NCBI RefSeq assembly: GCF_007830125.1
Contig: NZ_VLLG01000004.1
Location: forward strand, 794,326-858,325
Length of the DNA stretch: 64,000 nt
Direction: 5' to 3'
Origin: Chitinophaga japonensis
GTDB taxonomy: Bacteria > Bacteroidota > Bacteroidia > Chitinophagales > Chitinophagaceae
The notes beneath the pieces were generated by a model. The model saw only the letters and a program-made list of their open reading frames with translations. It made no database searches and was not told where the DNA came from. The position numbers were made by a program, and so were the translations under genes. Shown in pieces: positions 52,912-60,910 of the stretch (positions within the stretch are counted from its first letter, which is position 1; the number at the start of each line of letters is the position of its first letter).

Positions 52912-54092
52912 CAATGAGACGAACCGATCATCCTGCTGTTGAGACACTGCTGCAACAACCCGGGCTGGACACTGCTTTACGGACCATAGGAGAAAAAGTG
53001 CTGGCGCAGGAACGCCTGACGCCGAAAGACGGCATCACCCTGTTTGAAAAAGGAGAGCCGGGCCTGCTGGGCGCCCTGGCCAATGCCGTCAGGGAGCGCA
53101 TGCACGGGCACAAGACCTATTTTAACCGCAACTTTCATATAGAGCCCACCAACGTCTGCGTATTTGCCTGCAAGTTCTGCGCCTACTCCCGCCTGTACAA
53201 ACACCGGGAAGAAGGCTGGGAGCTGAGCATAGACCAGATGCTGGACATTGTAAAAGGTTACGACGGCCAGCCCGTAACCGAAGTGCATATTGTAGGCGGC
53301 GTGCATCCTAAAATGAACCTGGAGTTCTTCTGTGAGCTGATGCGCAAAATAAAAGCGCACCGCCCGGATCTGCATATCAAAGGCTTTACCGCCGTGGAGC
53401 TGGATTATATGTTCCGCAAGGCCAAAGTAAGCGTGGAAGAAGGCATGCGCATCATGCACGAGGCCGGCCTGCAATCCATGCCGGGCGGCGGCGCCGAGAT
53501 ATTTGACCCGGCCATACGCGCACAGATATGCCATGACAAGGTAGATGCGGATGGCTGGCTGCACATACACCGTACCGCCCACCAACTGGGCATGGTCACC
53601 AACGCCACCATGCTGTACGGCCATATAGAAAATTACGGCCACCGTATAGATCATATGGAACGCCTGCGGCAGTTGCAGGATGAAACGCACGGCTTTAACA
53701 CCTTTATACCGCTCAAGTTCAGGAACAAGGACAATGAAATGTCCCACATCCCGGAATCCACTGTTATAGAGGACCTGCGCATGTACGCCATAGCCCGGCT
53801 ATATATGGACAACTTCTCCCACCTGAAGGCCTACTGGCCCATGCTGGGCAGAAGCACCGCCCAACTCACCCTGTCCTTCGGCGTAAATGACCTGGACGGC
53901 ACTATAGACGATACCACCAAAATATATTCCATGGCCGGCGCCGAAGAGCAGCACCCGTCCATGAACACCGCCCAACTGGCCATGCTCATCAAACAGGCGG
54001 GCAGAAGGCCGGTAGAAAGGGACACCGTTTATAACGAGATAAAGGATTATACGGACGAGGTTTTCTCTGACGAGGAATTATTGGCAAATTAA
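52908..54092 (+). CDS. mqnE: aminofutalosine synthase MqnE
   Basis: 394 residues. Radical SAM protein with CVFACKFC (Cys84, Cys88, Cys91) for the 4Fe-4S cluster and the family blocks YFNRNFHIEPTNVC, EVHIVGGVHPKM, GFTAVELDYM and GGGAEIFDPAIRAQICHDK. MqnE joins the 3-enolpyruvylbenzoate product of MqnA to SAM in the futalosine pathway to menaquinone. Cytoplasmic. The first ATG overlaps the protease stop as ATGA (a second in-frame ATG is 6 bases on), so translation is coupled to an unrelated secreted protease. The end overlaps the convergent oxidoreductase gene by 4 bases. Confidence 0.95.
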   Translation: MTMRRTDHPAVETLLQQPGLDTALRTIGEKVLAQERLTPKDGITLFEKGEPGLLGALANAVRERMHGHKTYFNRNFHIEPTNVCVFACKFCAYSRLYKHREEGWELSIDQMLDIVKGYDGQPVTEVHIVGGVHPKMNLEFFCELMRKIKAHRPDLHIKGFTAVELDYMFRKAKVSVEEGMRIMHEAGLQSMPGGGAEIFDPAIRAQICHDKVDADGWLHIHRTAHQLGMVTNATMLYGHIENYGHRIDHMERLRQLQDETHGFNTFIPLKFRNKDNEMSHIPESTVIEDLRMYAIARLYMDNFSHLKAYWPMLGRSTAQLTLSFGVNDLDGTIDDTTKIYSMAGAEEQHPSMNTAQLAMLIKQAGRRPVERDTVYNEIKDYTDEVFSDEELLAN

Positions 54093-55378
54093 ACCGGGTA
54101 CTCCCACTCTCCCCTGTACTGCCTTTGCAGCAACTGGTTGGCGGCATCGTCGTTTTTCACCTGCTCTTTTTCCCCATCCCATTCAATGCTGCGGCCCAGC
54201 TTTGCGGACAGCATGCCCAGCAGGCTCATATTGGTAGAGCGCTGCCCGATAGCGATATCACAAACCGGGGAGCGCTTTTGCGCAATGGCCTGCATAAAAT
54301 CAGCCCATAGCTCCGGTATGTTCTGCTCATCAGGTTTGTGCAGTTTGGGCGCTTCGTGGATGATCGATTTATTTTTATCCGAAGGGTAAAAGGTCCAGCC
54401 ATCCAGCCAGCCCATATGGAAGGTGCCTTCCGTGCCGTAGAAATAACAGCCTACATTGGTCCGTTCCGCTTCATTGCCGGCATACAGCCGGTGCTCCCAG
54501 GTAGCCGTGAAGGACTCGAATTCATAGATCACGTTCTGGGTATCCGGTGCATCCGTGTTGTCCTTCTTAATGAAACGGTTGGCGGAGGAAAAGATCCTGC
54601 GCGGGTATTTTTCTTCGGTCCACCACAGTACCTGGTCCATCCAGTGAATGCCCCAGTCGCCCAACTGCCCGTTGGCATAATCCAGGTAGGCGCGGAAACC
54701 TTTGGGATGAATGGTGGGATTGAAAGGCCGTAAAGGCGCAGGACCGCACCACATGTCCCAGTTAAGGCCGGGTGGCGGCTCCTGGTCCGGCACCAGCTTG
54801 CCCGGGCCGCCGGGGTAATGCACAAATGCCCGTACCATCCCTATTTCTCCCAGCTTACCGGACCGGAGAAACTCCATGCCGGATATATTATGCGGCGATA
54901 CCCGCCGGTGCGTGCCTACCTGCACCGTCCTGTCGTACTGCCGCGCAGCTTTCACCATGGCCTTGCCTTCGTTAATGGTATGGCAAACGGGTTTCTCCAC
55001 GTACACGTGCGCGCCCTGCTGCATGGCCGCAATAGCGATCAGCGGATGCCAGTGGTCCGGCGTAGCCACGATCACGATCTCCGGCTTTTCCCGGTGCAGC
55101 AGCTCACGGTAATCGCCATACGTTTTGGGCCGGTCGGCCGTCAGGGTACGGATGGTTTGCAGGGCGGCATCCATCTGCCGGGTGTCCACATCGCAAATGG
55201 CGGTGAGCTTGCAGCCGCCGTGCTGTAAGGCGCTGCGTAAAATATTCATGCCCCACCAGCCGGAGCCGATCAGCGCTAGCTTGTAAGCGGCCGTACGTTG
55301 CAGGGAGGGCAGCAAAGGTAAAGCGGAATAGACAAGCCCCGCCCGGGCGGAAGTCTTCAGGAAATCTCTGCGTTGCAT
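54089..55378 (-). CDS. Gfo/Idh/MocA family oxidoreductase with Tat signal
   Basis: 429 residues. Twin-arginine signal MQRRDFLKTSARAG at the N-terminus, so it is exported folded. Rossmann nucleotide motif ALIGSGWWGMNIL; catalytic-site VYVEKPVCHT; and the C-terminal YANGQLGDWGIHWMDQVLWW block. The same subfamily as the protein at 17227, but the two differ throughout. It stands alone on the minus strand, convergent with mqnE. Probably oxidises or epimerises a sugar in the periplasm; the substrate is unknown. Confidence 0.9.
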   Translation of the reverse strand: MQRRDFLKTSARAGLVYSALPLLPSLQRTAAYKLALIGSGWWGMNILRSALQHGGCKLTAICDVDTRQMDAALQTIRTLTADRPKTYGDYRELLHREKPEIVIVATPDHWHPLIAIAAMQQGAHVYVEKPVCHTINEGKAMVKAARQYDRTVQVGTHRRVSPHNISGMEFLRSGKLGEIGMVRAFVHYPGGPGKLVPDQEPPPGLNWDMWCGPAPLRPFNPTIHPKGFRAYLDYANGQLGDWGIHWMDQVLWWTEEKYPRRIFSSANRFIKKDNTDAPDTQNVIYEFESFTATWEHRLYAGNEAERTNVGCYFYGTEGTFHMGWLDGWTFYPSDKNKSIIHEAPKLHKPDEQNIPELWADFMQAIAQKRSPVCDIAIGQRSTNMSLLGMLSAKLGRSIEWDGEKEQVKNDDAANQLLQRQYRGEWEYPV

Positions 55379-55437
55379 GGTCGTGGAATTTTAGCAGGTA
55401 CTGAATAAAAATATAAAACTTTCCTAACTTCAGGGTC

Positions 55438-55977
55438 ATGAGATCGCCAAAAATGTTGTTCACTACTTCCAAATGGTTCCTTAACATGGTGTTTGTCCTG
55501 TACACTGCCGGCTGCGGCGATCGCACGGGAAATACCGCCGGCAATGGAACCGCCGACACGTCAGCCCTTGTTGCAGACAATGGTCCTCAATTTAAAAAAG
55601 AGGGCGAGCTGTACTTCATCAGCAAAACCAGCCAGGACACAATCCGCAAAATAAACATAGAGCTGGCAGAGTCGGACGATGAAAGAGCCCAGGGCCTGAT
55701 GAATCGTAAATCCATGACGGACGACCAGGGCATGCTGTTCATCTTCTCCGAAGCGGAAGAACAATCCTTCTGGATGAAGAACACCTATATCTCGCTGGAT
55801 ATTATCTATGTGGATGAGAACAAGGAGATCGTCTCCATCCAGAAATACGCCACGCCCCTTTCCGAGGAAAGCCTACCTTCCTTTAAAAAGGCGATGTACG
55901 TGGTGGAAGTGAATGCAGGCTTCTGCGATAAATACCATATTGCATACGGGGACCGCATTGCGTTTACAAAAATGTAA
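55438..55977 (+). CDS. DUF192 domain lipoprotein
   Basis: 179 residues. An N-terminal hydrophobic region ends at TAGC, a lipobox (Cys at about 23), so it is a lipoprotein. DUF192 features: IELAESDDERAQGLMNRKSM, GMLFIFSEAEEQSFWMKNTYISLDIIYVDENKEI, then VEVNAGFCDKYHIAYGD. The function is not known; the family is a small beta-rich fold found near the envelope. The stop codon is at the edge of a TGTAAAATG-type spacer repeat. Confidence 0.88.
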   Translation: MRSPKMLFTTSKWFLNMVFVLYTAGCGDRTGNTAGNGTADTSALVADNGPQFKKEGELYFISKTSQDTIRKINIELAESDDERAQGLMNRKSMTDDQGMLFIFSEAEEQSFWMKNTYISLDIIYVDENKEIVSIQKYATPLSEESLPSFKKAMYVVEVNAGFCDKYHIAYGDRIAFTKM

Positions 55978-56094
55978 AATGCTAAATTTCAAATGTAAAA
56001 GTTGGCGGGCATATTTCAACAAGGCAGTATTACTTTAGCTACATGCTTCCACTACCTTTTACATTTTACATTTGAGATTTTACATTTTACATTC
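55966..56094. repeat. inverted pair of AATGTAAAATG / TACATTTTACATT arms
   Basis: AATGTAAAATGCTAAATTTC... (from about 55966 to 56000) and CTTTTACATTTTACATTTGAG... (56056-56094) are approximate inverse copies around a 55-base centre. The left arm overlaps the DUF192 stop and the right arm ends one base before the end of the convergent cytochrome gene. Another word family with the same layout as 13334-13456 and 21787-21892. Confidence 0.55.
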
Positions 56095-56095
56095 T

Positions 56096-58390
56096 TTATT
56101 TCAACTCCTGTTCCGTAAACGGCTTCACCCTGCCCTTATACTGCTGGCGTACCTGCTGTACGTCCTTTTCCGTTACCTTGTCCGAGCGGTTGCTCCAGGC
56201 ATTGCGGATGTAGCTGATCACCTGCGCAATATCGCCATCTGAGAATTCGTCGTTACTGCCGATACCCGGCATCTCCCCGCTTATCTCCGGAGCCTGGTAT
56301 ACCTTGCCGTTCACAGATACCGGGCCATGCAGCCCGTACAGCACGATGGCAATGAGCTTGTGCTTGTCGCCGTTCACCCACTGCGACTGGTTAAGGGGCG
56401 GCGCCAGGGACTGGATGCCTTCACCATCTGCGCCGTGGCAGGTCTGGCACACGTTTTTAAACAGCATGGCGCCACGCGGGTATTCCTTTTGCAGGCTGGC
56501 ATTGTGGCTGGCTTTGCGCTGGTTGGCAATATTCTTTAGCACTTTCTCCAGGTGGCGGTGTATCACCAGGCTGGTATCCGTATTCCACTGCATAAGCTGC
56601 TGCAGCAGCTCCTGTTCATGCCCGGCCATATTGCTGATAATGGCGTCCGCTACATAGCGGTCGTCAGCATAGCGGTGCAGCAGTTCGGTCTGCAATTGCG
56701 CGGCGGCTTTGGCATTCACCTGTTTGATAGATGGGAGCAGCAGCGCTACGGAAGGCGCCAGCAGCACATTCTGCTGCAGGGGGGTGATCAGCGCCAGCGC
56801 CTGGTCCGCCTGCCCGGGCTTGATCACGGCCGGCATAGCTGCCAGGGCTTGTATTTTCAGGTAAGGGTTGGCCTGCAGCAGCACGGTTTCCACATCCGCC
56901 AGTTGCAGTTGCCCCAGCCCTTCCAGGGTCCACAGGGCATGCAACAGGCCCCAGGGCTTTTGCTCCTGCTGCAGTTTTTCACGCAATTGCGGCGCCAGTG
57001 TAGTATAATGATGGTCTACGATCATTTGCTGCGCGCGGTCGCGCACCCAGCCGTTGGGATGGTCCAGCAGGGCCAGCAGCCCGGCCGGATCGCCAGGTAA
57101 CGTTACCGGCTGTATGTTTTTGGCTTCTTTGGGTGCTACCCTGTAAATGCGGCCGCAGTTGAGCGGCTGGGTAAGGTTCCGCGCCCTGATCTCGTTCCGC
57201 AGGTAAGGCGTCAGGTAGGTCTTGTGCTGGATAATGCCGCGGTACATGTCCAGTATGTACAGCGCGCCATCGGGACCGGTGTACAGGTTTACCGGGCGGA
57301 AGCGCTCGTCCGTGCTGGCCAGGAACTCATGCCCGTGGTAAGCCTGGCGCCCGGTCACAATATAGCCGCTGTCCTGCAGCAGGTTGCGTTTGATGAGGTT
57401 GGCGGAGGGCTCCGCAACAAAAGCATTGCCGGCATAGGCCGCGCCCAGCAGGCCGCCCCGGTACACCACCGGGCCGCAGGCTGCGGTAAAGTTCACCAGT
57501 CGCAGGCTGTCGTCCAGTATCCCTTTCATGTAGCCCCTGTTCACGCCCGGCGTGGCCCGGATGGGAAACACCCGGTTGTCCGGCACGATGTTCTCATCAT
57601 AACCGGATACGCTGCGCTGCTGGGGATTATTGGCGCCCAGGCCGGGACTGAAGTAATCGCCCAGCAGGTTCTCTGAATTATTATTGTAGAACAGGCGGCC
57701 GTAATTGTCCTGGGTAATGCCCCACTGCCCCCGGAAATGGGTATGCTCTATCAGCCATTTATTGCCCGACTTACGGTAACGCTTATCCGATTTGGCGTTG
57801 TAGATCCAGTTGTCCATAGCGCGGAGCAGGCCGTTGGGCTGGTGCTCCACGTTGCCGCCTTCCGTGTATTTATCATCTACCAGCGTCTTTTTACCGGGAT
57901 GGTCGTCATTATTTTCTATGAACCACAGTTTGGGCGGCTCTGCCAACAGTACCCCGTTCTCTACCAGGCAAACGGCCCTGGGCAGCACCAGCGAGTCCAG
58001 GAATACCTTACGGCTGTCCACCCTGCCGTCATGGTCCGTATCTTCCAGTATCACCACCTTGCCGTTGCGCATGTCTTCCCCGGTGCCGGAGGTATCGGGC
58101 ATATAGCCCATCATTTCCACCACCCACATCCGGCCTTTTTCGTCAAAGGTCATGGCCACCGGCACAAACACATCCGGCTCTCCCGCCACCAGTTGCACCT
58201 GCATTCCCTCTTCCACCTGCATATGCTCAATAGCGGCAGCAGCGTCCAGTACAGGCGATGCTGCATATTTTTCGCGCATGGCCAGCGAGTCTTCCTGCGG
58301 TTTGTCTTTCCGGGCAGGCGGGTTGGATTGACAGGATGCTGTTAGCAGGGCAGCGGCTAACAGGTAGCGGGCGTGGTACCAGTTCTTCAT
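56096..58390 (-). CDS. PVC-type beta-propeller/cytochrome c lipoprotein
   Basis: 764 residues. Lipoprotein signal ending TASC (Cys at about 20). A beta-propeller of the membrane-bound dehydrogenase type fills about residues 50-420, with MVVEMMGYMPDTSG-like starts, then helical HEAT-like repeats at about 440-610. A C-terminal cytochrome c domain carries CQTCH at 648-652 for covalent heme. The architecture is common in Bacteroidota and Planctomycetota proteins thought to oxidise sugars or alcohols and pass electrons to a heme. No substrate is evident. It is next to, but not coupled with, the DeoR gene. Confidence 0.87.
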   Translation of the reverse strand: MKNWYHARYLLAAALLTASCQSNPPARKDKPQEDSLAMREKYAASPVLDAAAAIEHMQVEEGMQVQLVAGEPDVFVPVAMTFDEKGRMWVVEMMGYMPDTSGTGEDMRNGKVVILEDTDHDGRVDSRKVFLDSLVLPRAVCLVENGVLLAEPPKLWFIENNDDHPGKKTLVDDKYTEGGNVEHQPNGLLRAMDNWIYNAKSDKRYRKSGNKWLIEHTHFRGQWGITQDNYGRLFYNNNSENLLGDYFSPGLGANNPQQRSVSGYDENIVPDNRVFPIRATPGVNRGYMKGILDDSLRLVNFTAACGPVVYRGGLLGAAYAGNAFVAEPSANLIKRNLLQDSGYIVTGRQAYHGHEFLASTDERFRPVNLYTGPDGALYILDMYRGIIQHKTYLTPYLRNEIRARNLTQPLNCGRIYRVAPKEAKNIQPVTLPGDPAGLLALLDHPNGWVRDRAQQMIVDHHYTTLAPQLREKLQQEQKPWGLLHALWTLEGLGQLQLADVETVLLQANPYLKIQALAAMPAVIKPGQADQALALITPLQQNVLLAPSVALLLPSIKQVNAKAAAQLQTELLHRYADDRYVADAIISNMAGHEQELLQQLMQWNTDTSLVIHRHLEKVLKNIANQRKASHNASLQKEYPRGAMLFKNVCQTCHGADGEGIQSLAPPLNQSQWVNGDKHKLIAIVLYGLHGPVSVNGKVYQAPEISGEMPGIGSNDEFSDGDIAQVISYIRNAWSNRSDKVTEKDVQQVRQQYKGRVKPFTEQELK

Positions 58391-58446
58391 TTATAAAATC
58401 GATTGCAAAGAACTAAAATAACATACGGGAAGGGAATATTCAAATT

Positions 58447-59205
58447 TTAGGGCATTATCTCTACATGCTTCGCCTTTAAGGCCTTTACCTGCTGCGCAGG
58501 AATCTCCTTATCAGTTATTAAAAAATTGAATACAGAAAGCGGCGCAAATTTGAAGTAGCTGTCTTTCCCGATCTTGGAAGAGTCGCAAAGCAGGTACACA
58601 AGGTCCGCATTCCTGCTCATCGCCTTGCTGATAGCAGCTTCTTTTTCACTGAAAGCGGTAAGGCCCCTGTTTGCTGAAAGCCCGTCCACACCAATGAAAG
58701 CTTTTGCCGCATGGTAGCTATCAATATGCAGCACCGCCTGTTGGCCATGTACGGCCTTTCGCGCTTTATCTATCTCTCCGCCAATTAAATTGACCTGCAC
58801 CTGATCCACCTCCATAAATTCCGCAACAACCGGAAGCGAATTGGTTATAATCCTGAGGCCCGGTATCCTCTTTAAATGCTCACACATGCAAAATACCGTG
58901 CTTCCGCAATCCAGAAAAATAGTATCTCCCTCCTGCACAAGGGAAGCGGCTAGCTTCCCGATCTGCCGCTTCTTATCCGGCATTACCGTGGCCTTATCCA
59001 AAAAAGCGGTAAAAGGATGTCTGGACGCCGCTTTCATGGCTCCCCCATGCGTTCTTATCAACAATCCTTCATCCGCCAATAGCTGAAGATCACGCCGGAT
59101 GGTAACAGGCGATATATCCAACTGTGCTGAGAGCTGGCGTACATCCAGGCTATCCGCACTTTCCAGGGCATTTAAAATTCTTTTCTTTCGTTCCGGGAAT
59201 CCCAT
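58447..59205 (-). CDS. DeoR family transcriptional regulator
   Basis: 252 residues. An N-terminal HTH (RQLSAQLDISPVTIRRDLQLLADEGLLIRTHGGA) is the DeoR/GlpR signature. The C-terminal sensor domain has DTIFLDCGSTVFCMCEHL, LRIITNSLPVVAEF, VNLIGGEI and AFIGVDGLSANRGLTAF. These regulators usually answer to a phosphorylated sugar. Divergent from the nudK-like gene with a 54-base gap containing two similar repeats that are the probable operator. Confidence 0.92.
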   Translation of the reverse strand: MGFPERKKRILNALESADSLDVRQLSAQLDISPVTIRRDLQLLADEGLLIRTHGGAMKAASRHPFTAFLDKATVMPDKKRQIGKLAASLVQEGDTIFLDCGSTVFCMCEHLKRIPGLRIITNSLPVVAEFMEVDQVQVNLIGGEIDKARKAVHGQQAVLHIDSYHAAKAFIGVDGLSANRGLTAFSEKEAAISKAMSRNADLVYLLCDSSKIGKDSYFKFAPLSVFNFLITDKEIPAQQVKALKAKHVEIMP

Positions 59206-59219
59206 AATAAACAGTATAT

Positions 59220-59256
59220 TTGATCAAAATAATCATAATCGATCAAATATAATCAT
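59220..59256. promoter_or_regulatory. tandem GATCAAA(A)TAATCAT repeats, candidate DeoR operator
   Basis: GATCAAAATAATCAT (from 59222) and GATCAAATATAATCAT (from 59241) start 19 bases apart and differ by one inserted base, in the gap between divergent deoR and nudK. TTTGATCAAA at the first copy is also self-complementary. Size and position fit the tandem half-sites used by DeoR-type proteins. Confidence 0.55.
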
Positions 59257-59259
59257 TTT

Positions 59260-59838
59260 ATGGACCCGGAAATAAAAATAAAAAGCGAGGAGATCCTGTC
59301 GGATAATTGGTACGTACTAAAGAAAATAACGTACGATTATAAAGACCGGGACGGATGCTGGAAAACACATGCCCGTGAAGCCTATGACAGGGGCAATGGC
59401 GCTGCCATTCTATTATATAACAGGGCGCAGGGCACTGTTGTGCTAACCAGGCAGTTCCGCCTGCCTTCTTTCATCAACGGCAACCCGGGCGGTATGCTGA
59501 TAGAGGCCTGCGCCGGGTTATTGGACAATGATAACCCGGAGGATTGTATCAAAAGAGAAGCAGCGGAGGAAACCGGGTACCATATAACGGAAGTCCGTAA
59601 AATATTTGAAGCGTATATGTCACCTGGTTCCGTAACGGAGATCCTGGATTTCTTCATTGCAGAGTATACCAGCCATATGAAAGTGAACAGCGGCGGAGGC
59701 CTGGAACATGAGCAGGAAGATATTGAAGTGCTGGAGCTTCCCTTTGATGAAGCCATGCAGATGATAACAAATGGTCAGATCAGGGATGCGAAGACCATTA
59801 TGCTGCTACAGTACCTGGGACTGAATAATATGCTATAA
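59260..59838 (+). CDS. nudK: Nudix hydrolase, NudK-like (GDP-mannose type)
   Basis: 192 residues. Nudix box with [12 protein letters not shown] and [10 protein letters not shown] (Glu and Arg in the usual places), preceded by [23 protein letters not shown], characteristic of the NudK/ADP-sugar pyrophosphatase group. NudK cleaves GDP-mannose to mannose-1-phosphate and GMP. The [17 protein letters not shown] block also fits. It starts 54 bases from the divergent DeoR gene, so control by a sugar-responsive DeoR protein makes sense for an enzyme of sugar nucleotides. Confidence 0.86.
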   Translation: MDPEIKIKSEEILSDNWYVLKKITYDYKDRDGCWKTHAREAYDRGNGAAILLYNRAQGTVVLTRQFRLPSFINGNPGGMLIEACAGLLDNDNPEDCIKREAAEETGYHITEVRKIFEAYMSPGSVTEILDFFIAEYTSHMKVNSGGGLEHEQEDIEVLELPFDEAMQMITNGQIRDAKTIMLLQYLGLNNML

Positions 59839-59852
59839 AACAAAACAGCAGA

Positions 59853-60326
59853 TCAGCCCTTCTCTGTTCCTTTCAGCATTGCTTCAATCCTGGGATCGGG
59901 AATGAAACCTGCTACGTCAATAAGTTTTACTTTACTGAAATCCGCATGATTAACGTTCAGTACATAATTATACTCCAGCGGAACAATGGCGGAGGGCACT
60001 TTCATGACCGGGTACCGGGCCTCATCATACCAGCGGTGGCCGGCGGGCTGGCATTTTGAATAGTCCAGCACATCATTCCAGCCCTCTTCCAGGCTGCTGG
60101 TTTTAATGGTCAGCATTTCCAGGCTGTTGGGTATTTCAATCACCATAATGCGGTAATCGTCATTAAATCCCAGTCCCTGCCGGCGCACCAGGTTTTCCAG
60201 CATGGCCAGGGCAATGGAGCCGGCCGTATAGATCACGGCTTTGCCGGCGGCGGCCCAGCGGCCATTGGCTTTGGAGGGGATCAATGCTTTAGCGTAGTCT
60301 TTGTAGGCGATCCTGAATACTTGCAT
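59853..60326 (-). CDS. RES domain toxin
   Basis: 157 residues. RES pattern: VFRIAYKDYAKAL, then NGRWAAAGKAVIYTAGSIALAMLENLV with the Arg and Glu used for NAD+ binding, and the W-x-AxYPVMKVPSAI block. RES toxins degrade NAD+ by phosphorolysis or hydrolysis. The start is 8 bases after the antitoxin stop, and both are on the minus strand. Typical length and layout. Confidence 0.9.
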   Translation of the reverse strand: MQVFRIAYKDYAKALIPSKANGRWAAAGKAVIYTAGSIALAMLENLVRRQGLGFNDDYRIMVIEIPNSLEMLTIKTSSLEEGWNDVLDYSKCQPAGHRWYDEARYPVMKVPSAIVPLEYNYVLNVNHADFSKVKLIDVAGFIPDPRIEAMLKGTEKG

Positions 60327-60334
60327 GGCGGGGG

Positions 60335-60850
60335 TTAAATGGCATCTCCGTAAGCCAGGCGCTTCAGCTCGTCCATGATCAGGTCTACGCCGCCTGTGGT
60401 TCTGATGAAATCTTCGGGTTTCCGGGCTTTGCCGAAAAAGGGTCTTTCAAGCCAGCGTTTAAATCCTTCCAGGCCGCCGAATACCTGCTCTCCCATTTCA
60501 AAAAGCGCGATGATCTTCAGGAGGTGCTCTCCCTGGTTGGGATCAAGGGGCGCTTTATCTGCAAGCTTGTTCTTGATGGTTTTGGCGGATATGTTCATGG
60601 CGGCAGCAAGGTCATTCCTGGAAATATTGGCCAGGTCCACGAACTTGATGAAGGTATCTGCGTACACGCCGCTCAGGGCCTTGGTGACCAGTTGATAATT
60701 GTTCTTCAGATCGATGTCTTTAAATGCCTGGCTGATGCCGGATGCCTCCGCAGCGGGAGCCGGCTTATCCTGGCTGCTTTGGGAATGGGCTGCCGGGGTA
60801 CTTTTACGGGGGGCAGCGGGGCCCGTTCTTTTTGCTTTTGCCGACATCAT
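60335..60850 (-). CDS. Xre/MbcA/ParS-type antitoxin (DUF2384)
   Basis: 171 residues if started at 60850; a second ATG is at 60847. The frame extends to 60868, but the -7 promoter element at 60866-60873 puts the transcript start near 60860, so the downstream ATG is preferred. A Lys/Ala/Pro/Ser-rich N-terminus leads to a helical Xre-like domain (ISRNDLAAAMNISAKTIKNKL) and a DUF2384 domain (ALFEMGEQVFGGLEGFKRWLERPFFGKARKPEDFIRTTGGVDLI). It neutralises the RES toxin encoded 8 bases downstream and should repress its own promoter. Confidence 0.9.
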   Translation of the reverse strand: MMSAKAKRTGPAAPRKSTPAAHSQSSQDKPAPAAEASGISQAFKDIDLKNNYQLVTKALSGVYADTFIKFVDLANISRNDLAAAMNISAKTIKNKLADKAPLDPNQGEHLLKIIALFEMGEQVFGGLEGFKRWLERPFFGKARKPEDFIRTTGGVDLIMDELKRLAYGDAI

Positions 60851-60865
60851 AATGAAAGTCTTTCC

Positions 60866-60908
60866 CAAATATAGGAATTTTTTCCATTACCTCCCAGAAT
60901 TTTTTCCA
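60866..60908 (-). promoter_or_regulatory. promoter and direct-repeat operator of the RES/Xre operon
   Basis: On the minus strand TATATTTG (60866-60873) fits the Bacteroidota -7 box TAnnTTTG. Upstream, TGGAAAAAATTC occurs twice exactly (60897-60908 and 60875-60886), starts 22 bases apart, two helical turns. No TTG is seen at the -33 place, so the promoter may be weak. The repeats are the likely binding site of the antitoxin or its complex. Confidence 0.6.
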
Positions 60909-60910
60909 CT

